Positions 32,729 through 39,368 of a DNA stretch of 39,368 nucleotides are shown here, piece after piece (within the stretch, counting starts at the first letter, position 1; each line of letters begins with the position of its first letter). The stretch spans positions 1 through 39,368 of the forward strand of contig JANXVH010000005.1 in assembly GCA_025351765.1 (NCBI GenBank), read 5' to 3'. The DNA comes from Pedobacter sp. (lineage in GTDB: Bacteria > Bacteroidota > Bacteroidia > Sphingobacteriales > Sphingobacteriaceae). The notes beneath the pieces are model-generated. The model did not search any database. It was not told the DNA's origin and saw nothing but the letters and a program-made list of their open reading frames with translations. A program made the translations under genes and the position numbers.

Positions 32729-33343
32729 ATGGCATTTGAGAAATACCTTGCCGAAGGCGATGTTTTTGTTTTTTGTTTTGATGAAGTTTTATATCCCGAA
32801 AAGGATTTTCTACTTCAGGTATACTACTTGTTTGCAAATTTTTTGGAGTACGGAGAGCAGCAACCTGCTAACGATATACTTCAGTTCATGAAGGCAGATT
32901 ACGAAGCATATGGCGCTGAAGGAATTTTTGAGCGTACAGCTGTTAAATGGAACATCCCGCATAAATACAAGTTAAACTTTGATCTTTTACTTACAGGAGC
33001 ACGTCTCCCTTTAAAGCTGGAGTTGTTTCCTCAAATGCTGGATTTTTTGATGGAAATAAAGAATTCTGGCAAATTAATATTTCTCCTTTTGGGGGGTATT
33101 CCAGAGCAACAGCTTAACAAAATCAGGCAAACAAACTGGCAAGAATTAGCAGAGAGCCTTGTTGTATATTTCATTGAAGAAACTCAAGAACAGTCTACTT
33201 CTTCCGGTCTGATCCATATTATCAAGACCCATAACCTGGATGATAAACGTATAGTTTTTGTAGGGGCAGATGAAGGTCATCTCAATGCAGCCCTTGTTAA
33301 CAAAATAAAATATGTTGATGCGAGCGAACTATTGGTAAATTAA
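32729..33343 (+). CDS. HAD-like protein lacking the catalytic nucleophile
   Basis: A 204-residue protein with the overall pattern of HAD hydrolases. Motif I reads FVFCFDEVLYPE where DxDxT/V is expected, so the first Asp (nucleophile) is Cys. Motif II, normally TNG, is LLGGIPEQQLNKIR with Gly for the Thr. The motif IV region reads VFVGADEGHLNAA. YPEKDFLLQVYYLF and the helical cap region otherwise look normal. It is probably inactive as a phosphatase, or uses a different chemistry. It ends the lolD unit. Confidence 0.75.
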   Translation: MAFEKYLAEGDVFVFCFDEVLYPEKDFLLQVYYLFANFLEYGEQQPANDILQFMKADYEAYGAEGIFERTAVKWNIPHKYKLNFDLLLTGARLPLKLELFPQMLDFLMEIKNSGKLIFLLLGGIPEQQLNKIRQTNWQELAESLVVYFIEETQEQSTSSGLIHIIKTHNLDDKRIVFVGADEGHLNAALVNKIKYVDASELLVN

Positions 33344-33442
33344 TTACGTTTATACCTAATCAAAGTCGTAAATTACGTATTAACGGTCTTATACCAAATA
33401 ATTTATCTGCTGTCATTTATTCTAAAAAAACTCAACCATTAA

Positions 33443-35089
33443 ATGAAAAACATACACTTCAAGAACTGGAAATTACTTACTGCAATGTCATTATTCCTGG
33501 TGTTATCTGCATGTAAAAAGAGTAAAATTGCCGAGCCTATAGCTCCGCCTGTTCCCACAATAGGGTCTAACTCAAAACAAACGCCTACAACCAATAGGAT
33601 GGAACTCAGCAATGACTCCTTATTTCTTTATGCCAAAGAGATTTACTTTTGGAATGAATTCCTACCAACCTATGATGTTTACGAACCCAGAAAGTACAAT
33701 ACCTCTGGCACTACGTTATTAAACCTGGAAAGTAACTTGTTGGGTTTAGTTAAAGCGGCTGCAAAGCCAGATTATGTAAGCACTTCAAGTTATCCAAAAT
33801 ATTCTTTCATACAAGACATCTCTACCATCAATCCAAAACCAATTGCTTCAATACCAAATGAGCAGGCATCTGTTGATTTGGAGGGTAATGGAAATGATGT
33901 GGGTATTTATGCCATTAGCGCGGTTGGAATTAACGCTACAACTTACAAGCTATACATTCAGGCCGTGTTTGAAAATTCTCCAGCTTTTAAGGCGGGCCTA
34001 ACAAGGGCTGCATCCATCACCGAAATTAATGGCACTCCCATTGGAACAGTAACCAATGGTGATATTGCTTCATCAGAAAGAGCGCTTATTAATTCAACCA
34101 TTTATGCTAATCCGGCTACGATTACACTAAAAGGGTTTAAAACAGATGGTACTGCTTTTAATGTAACACTAACCAAAGCCAGCTATAAGAGCAGCCCCAT
34201 TTACAAAAGTAATATTTTAACTGCCGGTACACACAAGATAGGTTACATCGCTTATGCCCGTTTTTCTAATGCTTCCAATTCCATAGCCGCATTAACTTCA
34301 GTATTTAATGACTTCGCCGCAAAGGGAGTGACTGATCTTGTGGTTGATCTTCGTTACAATGGAGGGGGTTATGTGAGCACAGCACAAACTTTAACAAATC
34401 TTATAGTTCCTTCAAGCGCAACGGGTACGATGTATGTGGAATATTATAATAGCAACCTTAGAAATAGAAGGTCTACAGATCCCAGTATCTTAAAGAATCA
34501 GCCACTTTTGGATGATAACGATAAGTTGAGATACGGATCAGATGGTAAAGTTATCACTTATGCTGATCTTGATTATTCTGTTGCAGGCAATACAAATTCT
34601 TTCAGTAAACAGGGCGATCTTAAAACGGTTACCAATATTGTATTTATCGTTTCTGGAAGAACAGCTTCTGCAAGTGAGCTGGTCATTAACAATCTAAAAC
34701 CTAAAATGACCGTTAGCCTCGTAGGTAAGACTACCTATGGTAAGCCAATCGGTTTCTTTCCATTCCGTTTAGAGAACAAATATGATGTTTACCTTTCGCT
34801 TTTTGAAAGTAAGAACTCTGCTGGTCAGGGAGAGTATTACACAGGTATGGTTCCGGATATTGATGGGGGTACAGATTTGGGCGATTACGATTGGGGCAAT
34901 CCTTTAGACGGCTATTTGGCCAAGGCAGTAAATGTTATTGCTCCTGGAATTAAAGGAGTGATATCTGCTAACAGACTATCTGGTGTAACAGGAACTAAAA
35001 GTAACGTAAGTGTTTCAGTACTTGGAAATTTCGAGAATGATAAGGAATTTATAGGCATGATTGAAGATAGACCTAAGATCAAAAAATAA
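33443..35089 (+). CDS. S41-family (C-terminal processing type) peptidase lipoprotein
   Basis: A 548-residue lipoprotein. MKNIHFKNWKLLTAMSLFLV ends in the lipobox LSAC at about residue 24, followed by a Pro-rich linker. An N-terminal helical part with SLFLYAKEIYFWNEFLP comes next, then a PDZ-like segment (about 155-240; FENSPAFKAGLTRAASITEI). The S41 protease domain follows (about 255-470) with VVDLRYNGGGYVSTA and the Ser nucleophile in SGRTASASELVINN. It is probably anchored in the outer or inner membrane facing the periplasm. A strong terminator follows. Confidence 0.9.
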   Translation: MKNIHFKNWKLLTAMSLFLVLSACKKSKIAEPIAPPVPTIGSNSKQTPTTNRMELSNDSLFLYAKEIYFWNEFLPTYDVYEPRKYNTSGTTLLNLESNLLGLVKAAAKPDYVSTSSYPKYSFIQDISTINPKPIASIPNEQASVDLEGNGNDVGIYAISAVGINATTYKLYIQAVFENSPAFKAGLTRAASITEINGTPIGTVTNGDIASSERALINSTIYANPATITLKGFKTDGTAFNVTLTKASYKSSPIYKSNILTAGTHKIGYIAYARFSNASNSIAALTSVFNDFAAKGVTDLVVDLRYNGGGYVSTAQTLTNLIVPSSATGTMYVEYYNSNLRNRRSTDPSILKNQPLLDDNDKLRYGSDGKVITYADLDYSVAGNTNSFSKQGDLKTVTNIVFIVSGRTASASELVINNLKPKMTVSLVGKTTYGKPIGFFPFRLENKYDVYLSLFESKNSAGQGEYYTGMVPDIDGGTDLGDYDWGNPLDGYLAKAVNVIAPGIKGVISANRLSGVTGTKSNVSVSVLGNFENDKEFIGMIEDRPKIKK

Positions 35090-35092
35090 TTT

Positions 35093-35118
35093 AAGCCCGC
35101 AAAAGCGGGTTTTTTTTT
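35093..35118 (+). terminator. Terminator of the S41 peptidase gene
   Basis: A stem of five G/C pairs plus weak closing pairs (35093-35100 with 35105-35112), an AAAA loop and a run of nine T's lie directly after the stop codon. Confidence 0.85.
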
Positions 35119-35208
35119 AAACATCATATTTTTGCAACTATTTTTCATATAATTTGATATTTCTAGGAATTAAATGCATATTTAATTAAACGAACAGTCA
35201 AAATATTT

Positions 35209-35475
35209 ATGTTAGGGGAGCTAATCACCAAAGAATCTATCGAAATCAGTAAAATTATACCTGCAGAACAAAATAATACCGAAGAATTGAGAAGTAAATT
35301 AAATTCTGCGCAGCGGTTAGGAAACGAATTCAAATCTAAAGCAGACATAACTTTTAATACCAAAGAAGGACCTAAAACGGTCAATACAACCGTATGGTCG
35401 GTAACAGAAAGCTATATGCAATTAAAGAGTGGTGTACATATCCCGCTAAGCAGCCTTATTGACGTAGATTTCTAG
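35209..35475 (+). CDS. Small cytosolic protein of unknown function
   Basis: An 88-residue protein with no signal peptide or membrane segment. It has a charged helical N-terminal half (KESIEISKIIPAEQNNTEEL) and a beta-rich end (VNTTVWSVTESYMQLKSGVH, then IPLSSLIDVDF). I recall no function for it. It is bounded by a terminator upstream and by the convergent peptidase gene 2 nt downstream, so it is transcribed alone. Composition and codon use look like those of neighbouring real genes. Confidence 0.7.
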   Translation: MLGELITKESIEISKIIPAEQNNTEELRSKLNSAQRLGNEFKSKADITFNTKEGPKTVNTTVWSVTESYMQLKSGVHIPLSSLIDVDF

Positions 35476-35477
35476 TC

Positions 35478-36422
35478 TTACTGCTTATTCATCTTAAGCT
35501 TTTCCTTAAACATCTGCTGAATATCACGCTCTTTGTCTATGTTATCGGTAATTGTGAGGATTGCTGCCACAGCATTAATATAAAACGGTTTATTGATGTT
35601 TTTAAATTCATCAGTGGCTTTATGGTAATCTTTGTGATCTTCTACTCCAAAATATAGAAAAGGGATATTCTTATCATTGAAGGCACCCTGATCGCTTTGG
35701 TCTGTCCAGTCCTCAGTTTTACCTAATTTAGGGTCATCATGACCGGGCAGTATCTTAATTTTAGCAGTGTTGATAATGAAATACTTTTTAAGCTCAGGAT
35801 GCTTAAATGTTCCGCATACATAAAGCTCGCCTTTATCGTTATGCGCAATCATATCCATATTGATGTTTAGCATAATTTTATTCAGTGCAACTGGCGGTTT
35901 CGCAACAAAAGCTTTGGCGCCCTGTAAACCCATTTCTTCTGCATCAAATGCAGCAAAAATTAAGGTATTGTTGGGCTTATTCTTTGAAAAGTACGTGGCG
36001 ATCTCTAAAAGCCCGCCCACACCCGACGCATTGTCATCCGCACCATTATAAACTTCATTATTCATGATACCCAGATGGTCGTAATGAGCAGAAACAACAA
36101 TCACCTGATCTGATTTCCCCTGTATGTAACCAACAATATTTTTTCCATTTACCGCCGCATCAGTGCCTCGTTTAAAGCTAAAGGCATGTTCGTAGCTTAC
36201 TGATCCGGCTAACAGCTTAATCCCAATTGCTTTAAAGCGTGCAGTGATATAAGCTCTGGCCATTTCGGCGCCTTTTGTGCCGGTTTTGCGCCCTTGATAA
36301 GCATCCGAAGACAATACCTTTATATCTTTCAGCAACTGAGAATTATCGTCCTGTGCGCTGCTCTTTTTAACAGTGCTACAGCTTAAAAATAAGGCTAAAG
36401 GAATAAAGAAATAAGTTTTCAT
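35478..36422 (-). CDS. M28-family aminopeptidase lipoprotein
   Basis: A 314-residue zinc peptidase. The start at 36422 gives the lipoprotein leader MKTYFFIPLALFLSC; the longer frame to 36458 merely translates the repeat arm. Zinc ligands and the catalytic Glu are visible in VSAHYDHLG, NGADDNASGVGGLLEIA, FAAFDAEEMGLQGAKAF and the Asp of NMDMIAH. The late His in YFGVEDHKDYHKATDE completes the set. It should trim peptides in the periplasm. The inverted repeat at 36429-36494 sits at its 5' end, so the promoter must be within or beyond it. Confidence 0.93.
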   Translation of the reverse strand: MKTYFFIPLALFLSCSTVKKSSAQDDNSQLLKDIKVLSSDAYQGRKTGTKGAEMARAYITARFKAIGIKLLAGSVSYEHAFSFKRGTDAAVNGKNIVGYIQGKSDQVIVVSAHYDHLGIMNNEVYNGADDNASGVGGLLEIATYFSKNKPNNTLIFAAFDAEEMGLQGAKAFVAKPPVALNKIMLNINMDMIAHNDKGELYVCGTFKHPELKKYFIINTAKIKILPGHDDPKLGKTEDWTDQSDQGAFNDKNIPFLYFGVEDHKDYHKATDEFKNINKPFYINAVAAILTITDNIDKERDIQQMFKEKLKMNKQ

Positions 36423-36428
36423 AAGGTC

Positions 36429-36494
36429 GTCATTGCGAGGCACGAAGCATTCTAACAAAATGCATATTGAGATTGCTTCGTGCCTCGCAATGAC
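36429..36494. repeat. REP-like inverted repeat with 21-bp perfect arms
   Basis: Positions 36429-36449 and 36474-36494 are perfect reverse complements, with a 24-base centre that contains further partial symmetry. The arm (GTCATTGCGAGGCACGAAG plus two bases) differs by one base (C for A) from the unit in the trpB-trpA gap. It is probably a non-autonomous REP/BIME-like element. It lies between the M28 and rpoD genes. Confidence 0.85.
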
Positions 36495-36552
36495 ATCTGG
36501 TTTTTCACTTATAAACTACTAGCTTAAATACTACTAGCTTAAATAATAACTA

Positions 36553-37413
36553 CTAGCCTAGGTAAGATTTAAGAATCTTACTTCGTGAGGTATGTCTTAA
36601 ACGTTGTAAAGCTTTGTCCTTAATCTGACGAACACGTTCACGTGTTAAATTAAACTTTTCACCAATTTCTTCCAATGATAAAGGGTGGTTAGTGCTCAAT
36701 CCAAAGAAAAGAACAATAATTTCACGTTCACGCTCTGTTAAGGTAGACAAGGAGCGCTTAATCTCTTCAGAAAGTGATTCGTTGATTAGGTTGCTATCCG
36801 TATTCGGCTCATGATTTTCCAATACATCCAATAATGTATTTTCCTCACCCTGAACAAATGGCGCATCCATCGATACGTGCCTTCCGGAGTTACTTAAAGT
36901 GTCAGAGATTTTATCTACTGTAGTCTCCAAAATTTCTGCAAGTTCTTCCGGCGAAGGCTCGCGTTCAAACTCCTGTTCTAATTTTGAAAATGCCTTACTG
37001 ATTTTGCTTAAAGAGCCAACCTGGTTTAAAGGCAATCTTACAATACGGCTTTGTTCTGCAATCGCCTGTAAGATAGATTGACGAATCCACCAAACTGCGT
37101 ATGATATAAATTTAAATCCTTTAGTTTCATCAAAACGCTTAGCAGCCTTGATCAAACCCAGATTACCCTCATTAATTAAATCGCCTAACGTTAATCCTTG
37201 ATTTTGATATTGTTTTGCAACAGAGACTACGAAACGTAAATTTGTTTTTGTTAAACGTTCTAATGCTGCCTGATCCCCTTCGCGTATTTTCCTTGCTAAT
37301 ATTACCTCTTCTTCGGCTGTAATTAAATCTACCTTACCAATTTCATGAAGGTACTTGTCTAAAGACTGACTTTCGCGATTGGTGATCGATTGGGTGATTT
37401 TGAGTTGTCTCAT
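36553..37413 (-). CDS. rpoD: Primary sigma factor RpoD/SigA (short Bacteroidota form)
   Basis: A 286-residue sigma-70 factor without the large region 1.1. Region 1.2 begins [19 protein letters not shown]. Region 2 has [20 protein letters not shown] and the -10 recognition segment [15 protein letters not shown]. Region 3 and region 4 follow, with [15 protein letters not shown] and the helix-turn-helix [20 protein letters not shown]. This is the family that reads the TTTG/TAnnTTTG promoters found throughout the window. A near-match TACTTTCG lies at 37457-37450 on the minus strand, about 35 nt before the ATG. Confidence 0.96.
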   Translation of the reverse strand: MRQLKITQSITNRESQSLDKYLHEIGKVDLITAEEEVILARKIREGDQAALERLTKTNLRFVVSVAKQYQNQGLTLGDLINEGNLGLIKAAKRFDETKGFKFISYAVWWIRQSILQAIAEQSRIVRLPLNQVGSLSKISKAFSKLEQEFEREPSPEELAEILETTVDKISDTLSNSGRHVSMDAPFVQGEENTLLDVLENHEPNTDSNLINESLSEEIKRSLSTLTEREREIIVLFFGLSTNHPLSLEEIGEKFNLTRERVRQIKDKALQRLRHTSRSKILKSYLG

Positions 37414-37560
37414 TTATATGCTTTGGTCCTCGTTATGTGTGTGAAATTGCGAAAGTAGTGATTTAAAGAGATCTATGACATAAATTCCTGAAAATGTTAC
37501 ACTTTACACAAGTTATTTGTATTGTATTTTTATAGCAAATATTATTCCAAAATACTATTG

Positions 37561-38403
37561 TCAGTCGCGCGCTGCAAGTGAAAAAACGCGTTCTACCCTT
37601 GGGCCTTTTTCCGTAGACTTCAACGTACAACACTCATTTTCAGGATCATGTTCAAGGTATAATATATAATTATTTACTGTAGCTTCTTCCAGGAAACGCT
37701 GTTTTTCCGTTAATGTTTTTAAAGGAAACATATCATAAGCCATAACATAGGGTAGGGGAATATGTCCCACAGATGGTAGAAGGTCTGCCATATAAACAAT
37801 TGTGGTGTCCTGGTATTTAATCTGTGGCAGCATCATAGCATCCGTGTGGCCGTACGCAAACCTAATCTTAATGCCATTATGGAGCTCCACACCATCAGCT
37901 TCTTCAACAAATCTCAATTGTCCGCTTTCCTGTATCGGCAGGATGTTTTCTTTTAAGAATGATGCCTTTTCCCGCTCATTTGGATTAACCGCCCAATCCC
38001 AATGCTTTTTGTTACTCCAATAGAAAGCATTTTTAAATGCAGGGCGAAGCTTATCTCCCTCCCTAACAATCGATCCGCCACAATGGTCAAAATGGAGGTG
38101 GGTCAAAAAGACGTCAGTAATGTCATCTTTGGAGAAACCTTTAGCTGCAAGTGATTTCTCTAGCGTATCATCTCCATAACGGTAATAATGACCAAAGAAT
38201 TTTTCGTCCTGTTTATTACCCATACCGTTATCTATCAAAATTAATCTGTCGCCATCCTCAATCAACAGACAGCGCATGGCCCAGCTACAAAGGTTATTTG
38301 CATCAGCAGGATTGGTTTTCTGCCATATAGACTTCGGTACAACGCCAAACATGGCACCTCCATCCAATTTAAACATGCCGGTATTTATGGTATGTAAATT
38401 CAT
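37561..38403 (-). CDS. Metallo-beta-lactamase-fold hydrolase
   Basis: A 280-residue MBL-fold protein. The zinc motif HLHFDHCGG fits HxHxDH, and the further ligands are in FAYGHTDAMM (His) and VYMADLLPS (Asp), with a last His in LYLEHDPE. The N-terminal ILIDNGMGNKQDEKFFGHYY is typical of quorum-quenching-lactonase-like and related MBL hydrolases. There is no signal peptide. The substrate cannot be told. It shares its direction with lpdA but is separated from it by a terminator. Confidence 0.9.
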   Translation of the reverse strand: MNLHTINTGMFKLDGGAMFGVVPKSIWQKTNPADANNLCSWAMRCLLIEDGDRLILIDNGMGNKQDEKFFGHYYRYGDDTLEKSLAAKGFSKDDITDVFLTHLHFDHCGGSIVREGDKLRPAFKNAFYWSNKKHWDWAVNPNEREKASFLKENILPIQESGQLRFVEEADGVELHNGIKIRFAYGHTDAMMLPQIKYQDTTIVYMADLLPSVGHIPLPYVMAYDMFPLKTLTEKQRFLEEATVNNYILYLEHDPENECCTLKSTEKGPRVERVFSLAARD

Positions 38404-38423
38404 AATTGTATAAATATAAAAAA

Positions 38424-38446
38424 AGAGGTAGTGATTAGCTACCTCT
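38424..38446 (-). terminator. lpdA terminator
   Basis: On the minus strand an 8-bp perfect stem (38446-38439 with 38431-38424) around a seven-base loop is followed by a run of seven T's. It lies 26 nt after the lpdA stop and just upstream of the MBL-fold gene. Confidence 0.82.
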
Positions 38447-38471
38447 CTGATTTTTAAATATTATTGTGATC

Positions 38472-39368
38472 TCACAAATGTATCACTTCTCCGTATGCAT
38501 CAGCAGCGGCCTCCATAATAGCCTCGCTCATAGTAGGGTGTGGGTGTACAGACTTAATAATTTCATGTCCTGTAGTTTCCAGTTTACGTGCCACAACAAT
38601 CTCTGCAATCATTTCAGTAACATTATTACCAATCATGTGTGCGCCCAACAATTCTCCGTATTTGGCATCGAAAATTAGTTTTACAAAACCATCTTTAGCA
38701 CCAGAAGCACTTGCTTTACCAGATGCGGAGAAAGGAAATTTACCAATCTTAAGTTCATACCCTGCCGCTTTAGCAGCTTTTTCTGTGTAGCCTACAGAAG
38801 CAATTTCCGGACTGCAATAGGTACACCCAGGGATGTTGTTGTAATCTAAAGGCTCAGGTTTATGGCCACTTATCTTTTCTACGCAGATAATACCCTCTGC
38901 AGAAGCAACGTGAGCCAATGCTTGCCCACTTACAATATCGCCAATGGCATAATAACCTTTAACAGATGTGTTGTAAAACTCATCAACAACAACTTTTCCT
39001 TTTTCAGTTTTGATGCCAGTTTCTTCCAAACCTAAATTCTCAATATTAGCAACAACACCAGCAGCAGAAAGTACAATATCACATTCTAAAGTTTGCATAC
39101 CAGAGGCCGTTTTAACCTGTACTTTACAGCCGGTACCACTAGTATCTACAGATTCAACACTAGATGAAGTCATCACTTCAATACCCGCCTTTTTGAAACT
39201 ACGCAGTAATTGTTTAGAAACATCCTCATCCTCTACAGGAACAACATTGTCCATAAACTCAACAACAGTAACCTTAGTACCTAAAGTTGCGTAGAAATAA
39301 GCAAACTCTACACCGATAGCGCCAGATCCAACAACAACCATAGATTTAGGTTGCTCAGGCAAAACCAT
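38472..39368 (-). CDS. lpdA: Dihydrolipoyl dehydrogenase, C-terminal two thirds (cut by window edge)
   Basis: About 298 residues of a usual 465 or so. The fragment opens with the NAD-binding motif VVVGSGAIGVEFAYFYATLG. It continues through YAIGDIVSGQALAHVASAEG of the central domain and ends with the dimer domain, including the catalytic His-Glu pair HPHPTMSEAIMEA. The N-terminal FAD domain with the redox CxxxxC pair is beyond the window. It serves as E3 of 2-oxoacid dehydrogenase complexes and the glycine cleavage system. Confidence 0.95.
   Translation of the reverse strand: MVLPEQPKSMVVVGSGAIGVEFAYFYATLGTKVTVVEFMDNVVPVEDEDVSKQLLRSFKKAGIEVMTSSSVESVDTSGTGCKVQVKTASGMQTLECDIVLSAAGVVANIENLGLEETGIKTEKGKVVVDEFYNTSVKGYYAIGDIVSGQALAHVASAEGIICVEKISGHKPEPLDYNNIPGCTYCSPEIASVGYTEKAAKAAGYELKIGKFPFSASGKASASGAKDGFVKLIFDAKYGELLGAHMIGNNVTEMIAEIVVARKLETTGHEIIKSVHPHPTMSEAIMEAAADAYGEVIHL

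Noticed and set aside
36423..36458. Longer start of the M28 peptidase
   Set aside because: The extra 12 residues translate the arm of the inverted repeat, and starting inside would hide the lipoprotein signal. The start at 36422 is better.

Overview
The window reads as a chromosome segment of a Bacteroidota bacterium, most likely Sphingobacteriaceae (Pedobacter or Mucilaginibacter type). The supports are a fused MurF-alanine racemase, a short 286-residue primary sigma factor, matching TAnnTTTG -7 boxes, DUF502, YciO and S41 lipoprotein genes of Bacteroidota type, and cattgcgagg(a/c)acgaag repeats. No rRNA, tRNA or CRISPR array was seen.

1-13.2 kb is an accessory, partly decayed metal-handling island. 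It opens with the 5' part of an IS5-family transposase on the minus strand, cut by the window edge. Next come copper genes on the plus strand: a DUF305 lipoprotein, a cytosolic 19-cysteine copper-storage-like protein, a His-rich HYC_CC_PP-type protein, two DUF3347 proteins, a haem-binding CxxCH protein, a 916-residue multicopper oxidase fused to two heavy-metal-binding motifs and a CopB-like barrel, and an unknown exported protein. The first 97 residues or so of a CusA efflux pump then run directly into the last 260 of a P1B-4-type metal ATPase, which is a clear deletion scar. An MFS exporter, a GNAT acetyltransferase, a ClC protein with CBS domains and a divergent Crp/Fnr regulator with an N-terminal Cys cluster follow. 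A small piece resembling a serine recombinase C-terminus closes the island.

13.4-25 kb is core genome: murF-alr, DUF502, a LOG-family gene with a sodium:solute symporter (minus strand), and recR-SDR-esterase. The trp operon here is trpD-trpF-trpB-trpA, headed by a leader peptide with three consecutive Trp codons and a terminator/antiterminator. trpE, trpG and trpC are not in the window. A 20-bp tandem repeat fills the trpB-trpA gap.

25-39.4 kb holds a YciO protein, an FMN-binding glutamate-synthase-like protein, asnS, an SDR with a remnant AraC regulator, a 17% G+C gap with an orphan terminator, sucC, a LolD-like ATPase operon that ends in a HAD protein lacking its nucleophile, an S41 lipoprotein, a small conserved-looking protein, an M28 aminopeptidase, rpoD, a metallo-beta-lactamase-fold hydrolase, and the C-terminal two thirds of lpdA at the right edge.

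A recurring theme is that several ATGs lie only 4-5 nt after a TAnnTTTG box, which predicts leaderless or nearly leaderless mRNAs for murF-alr, the DUF502 gene, recR and lolD.
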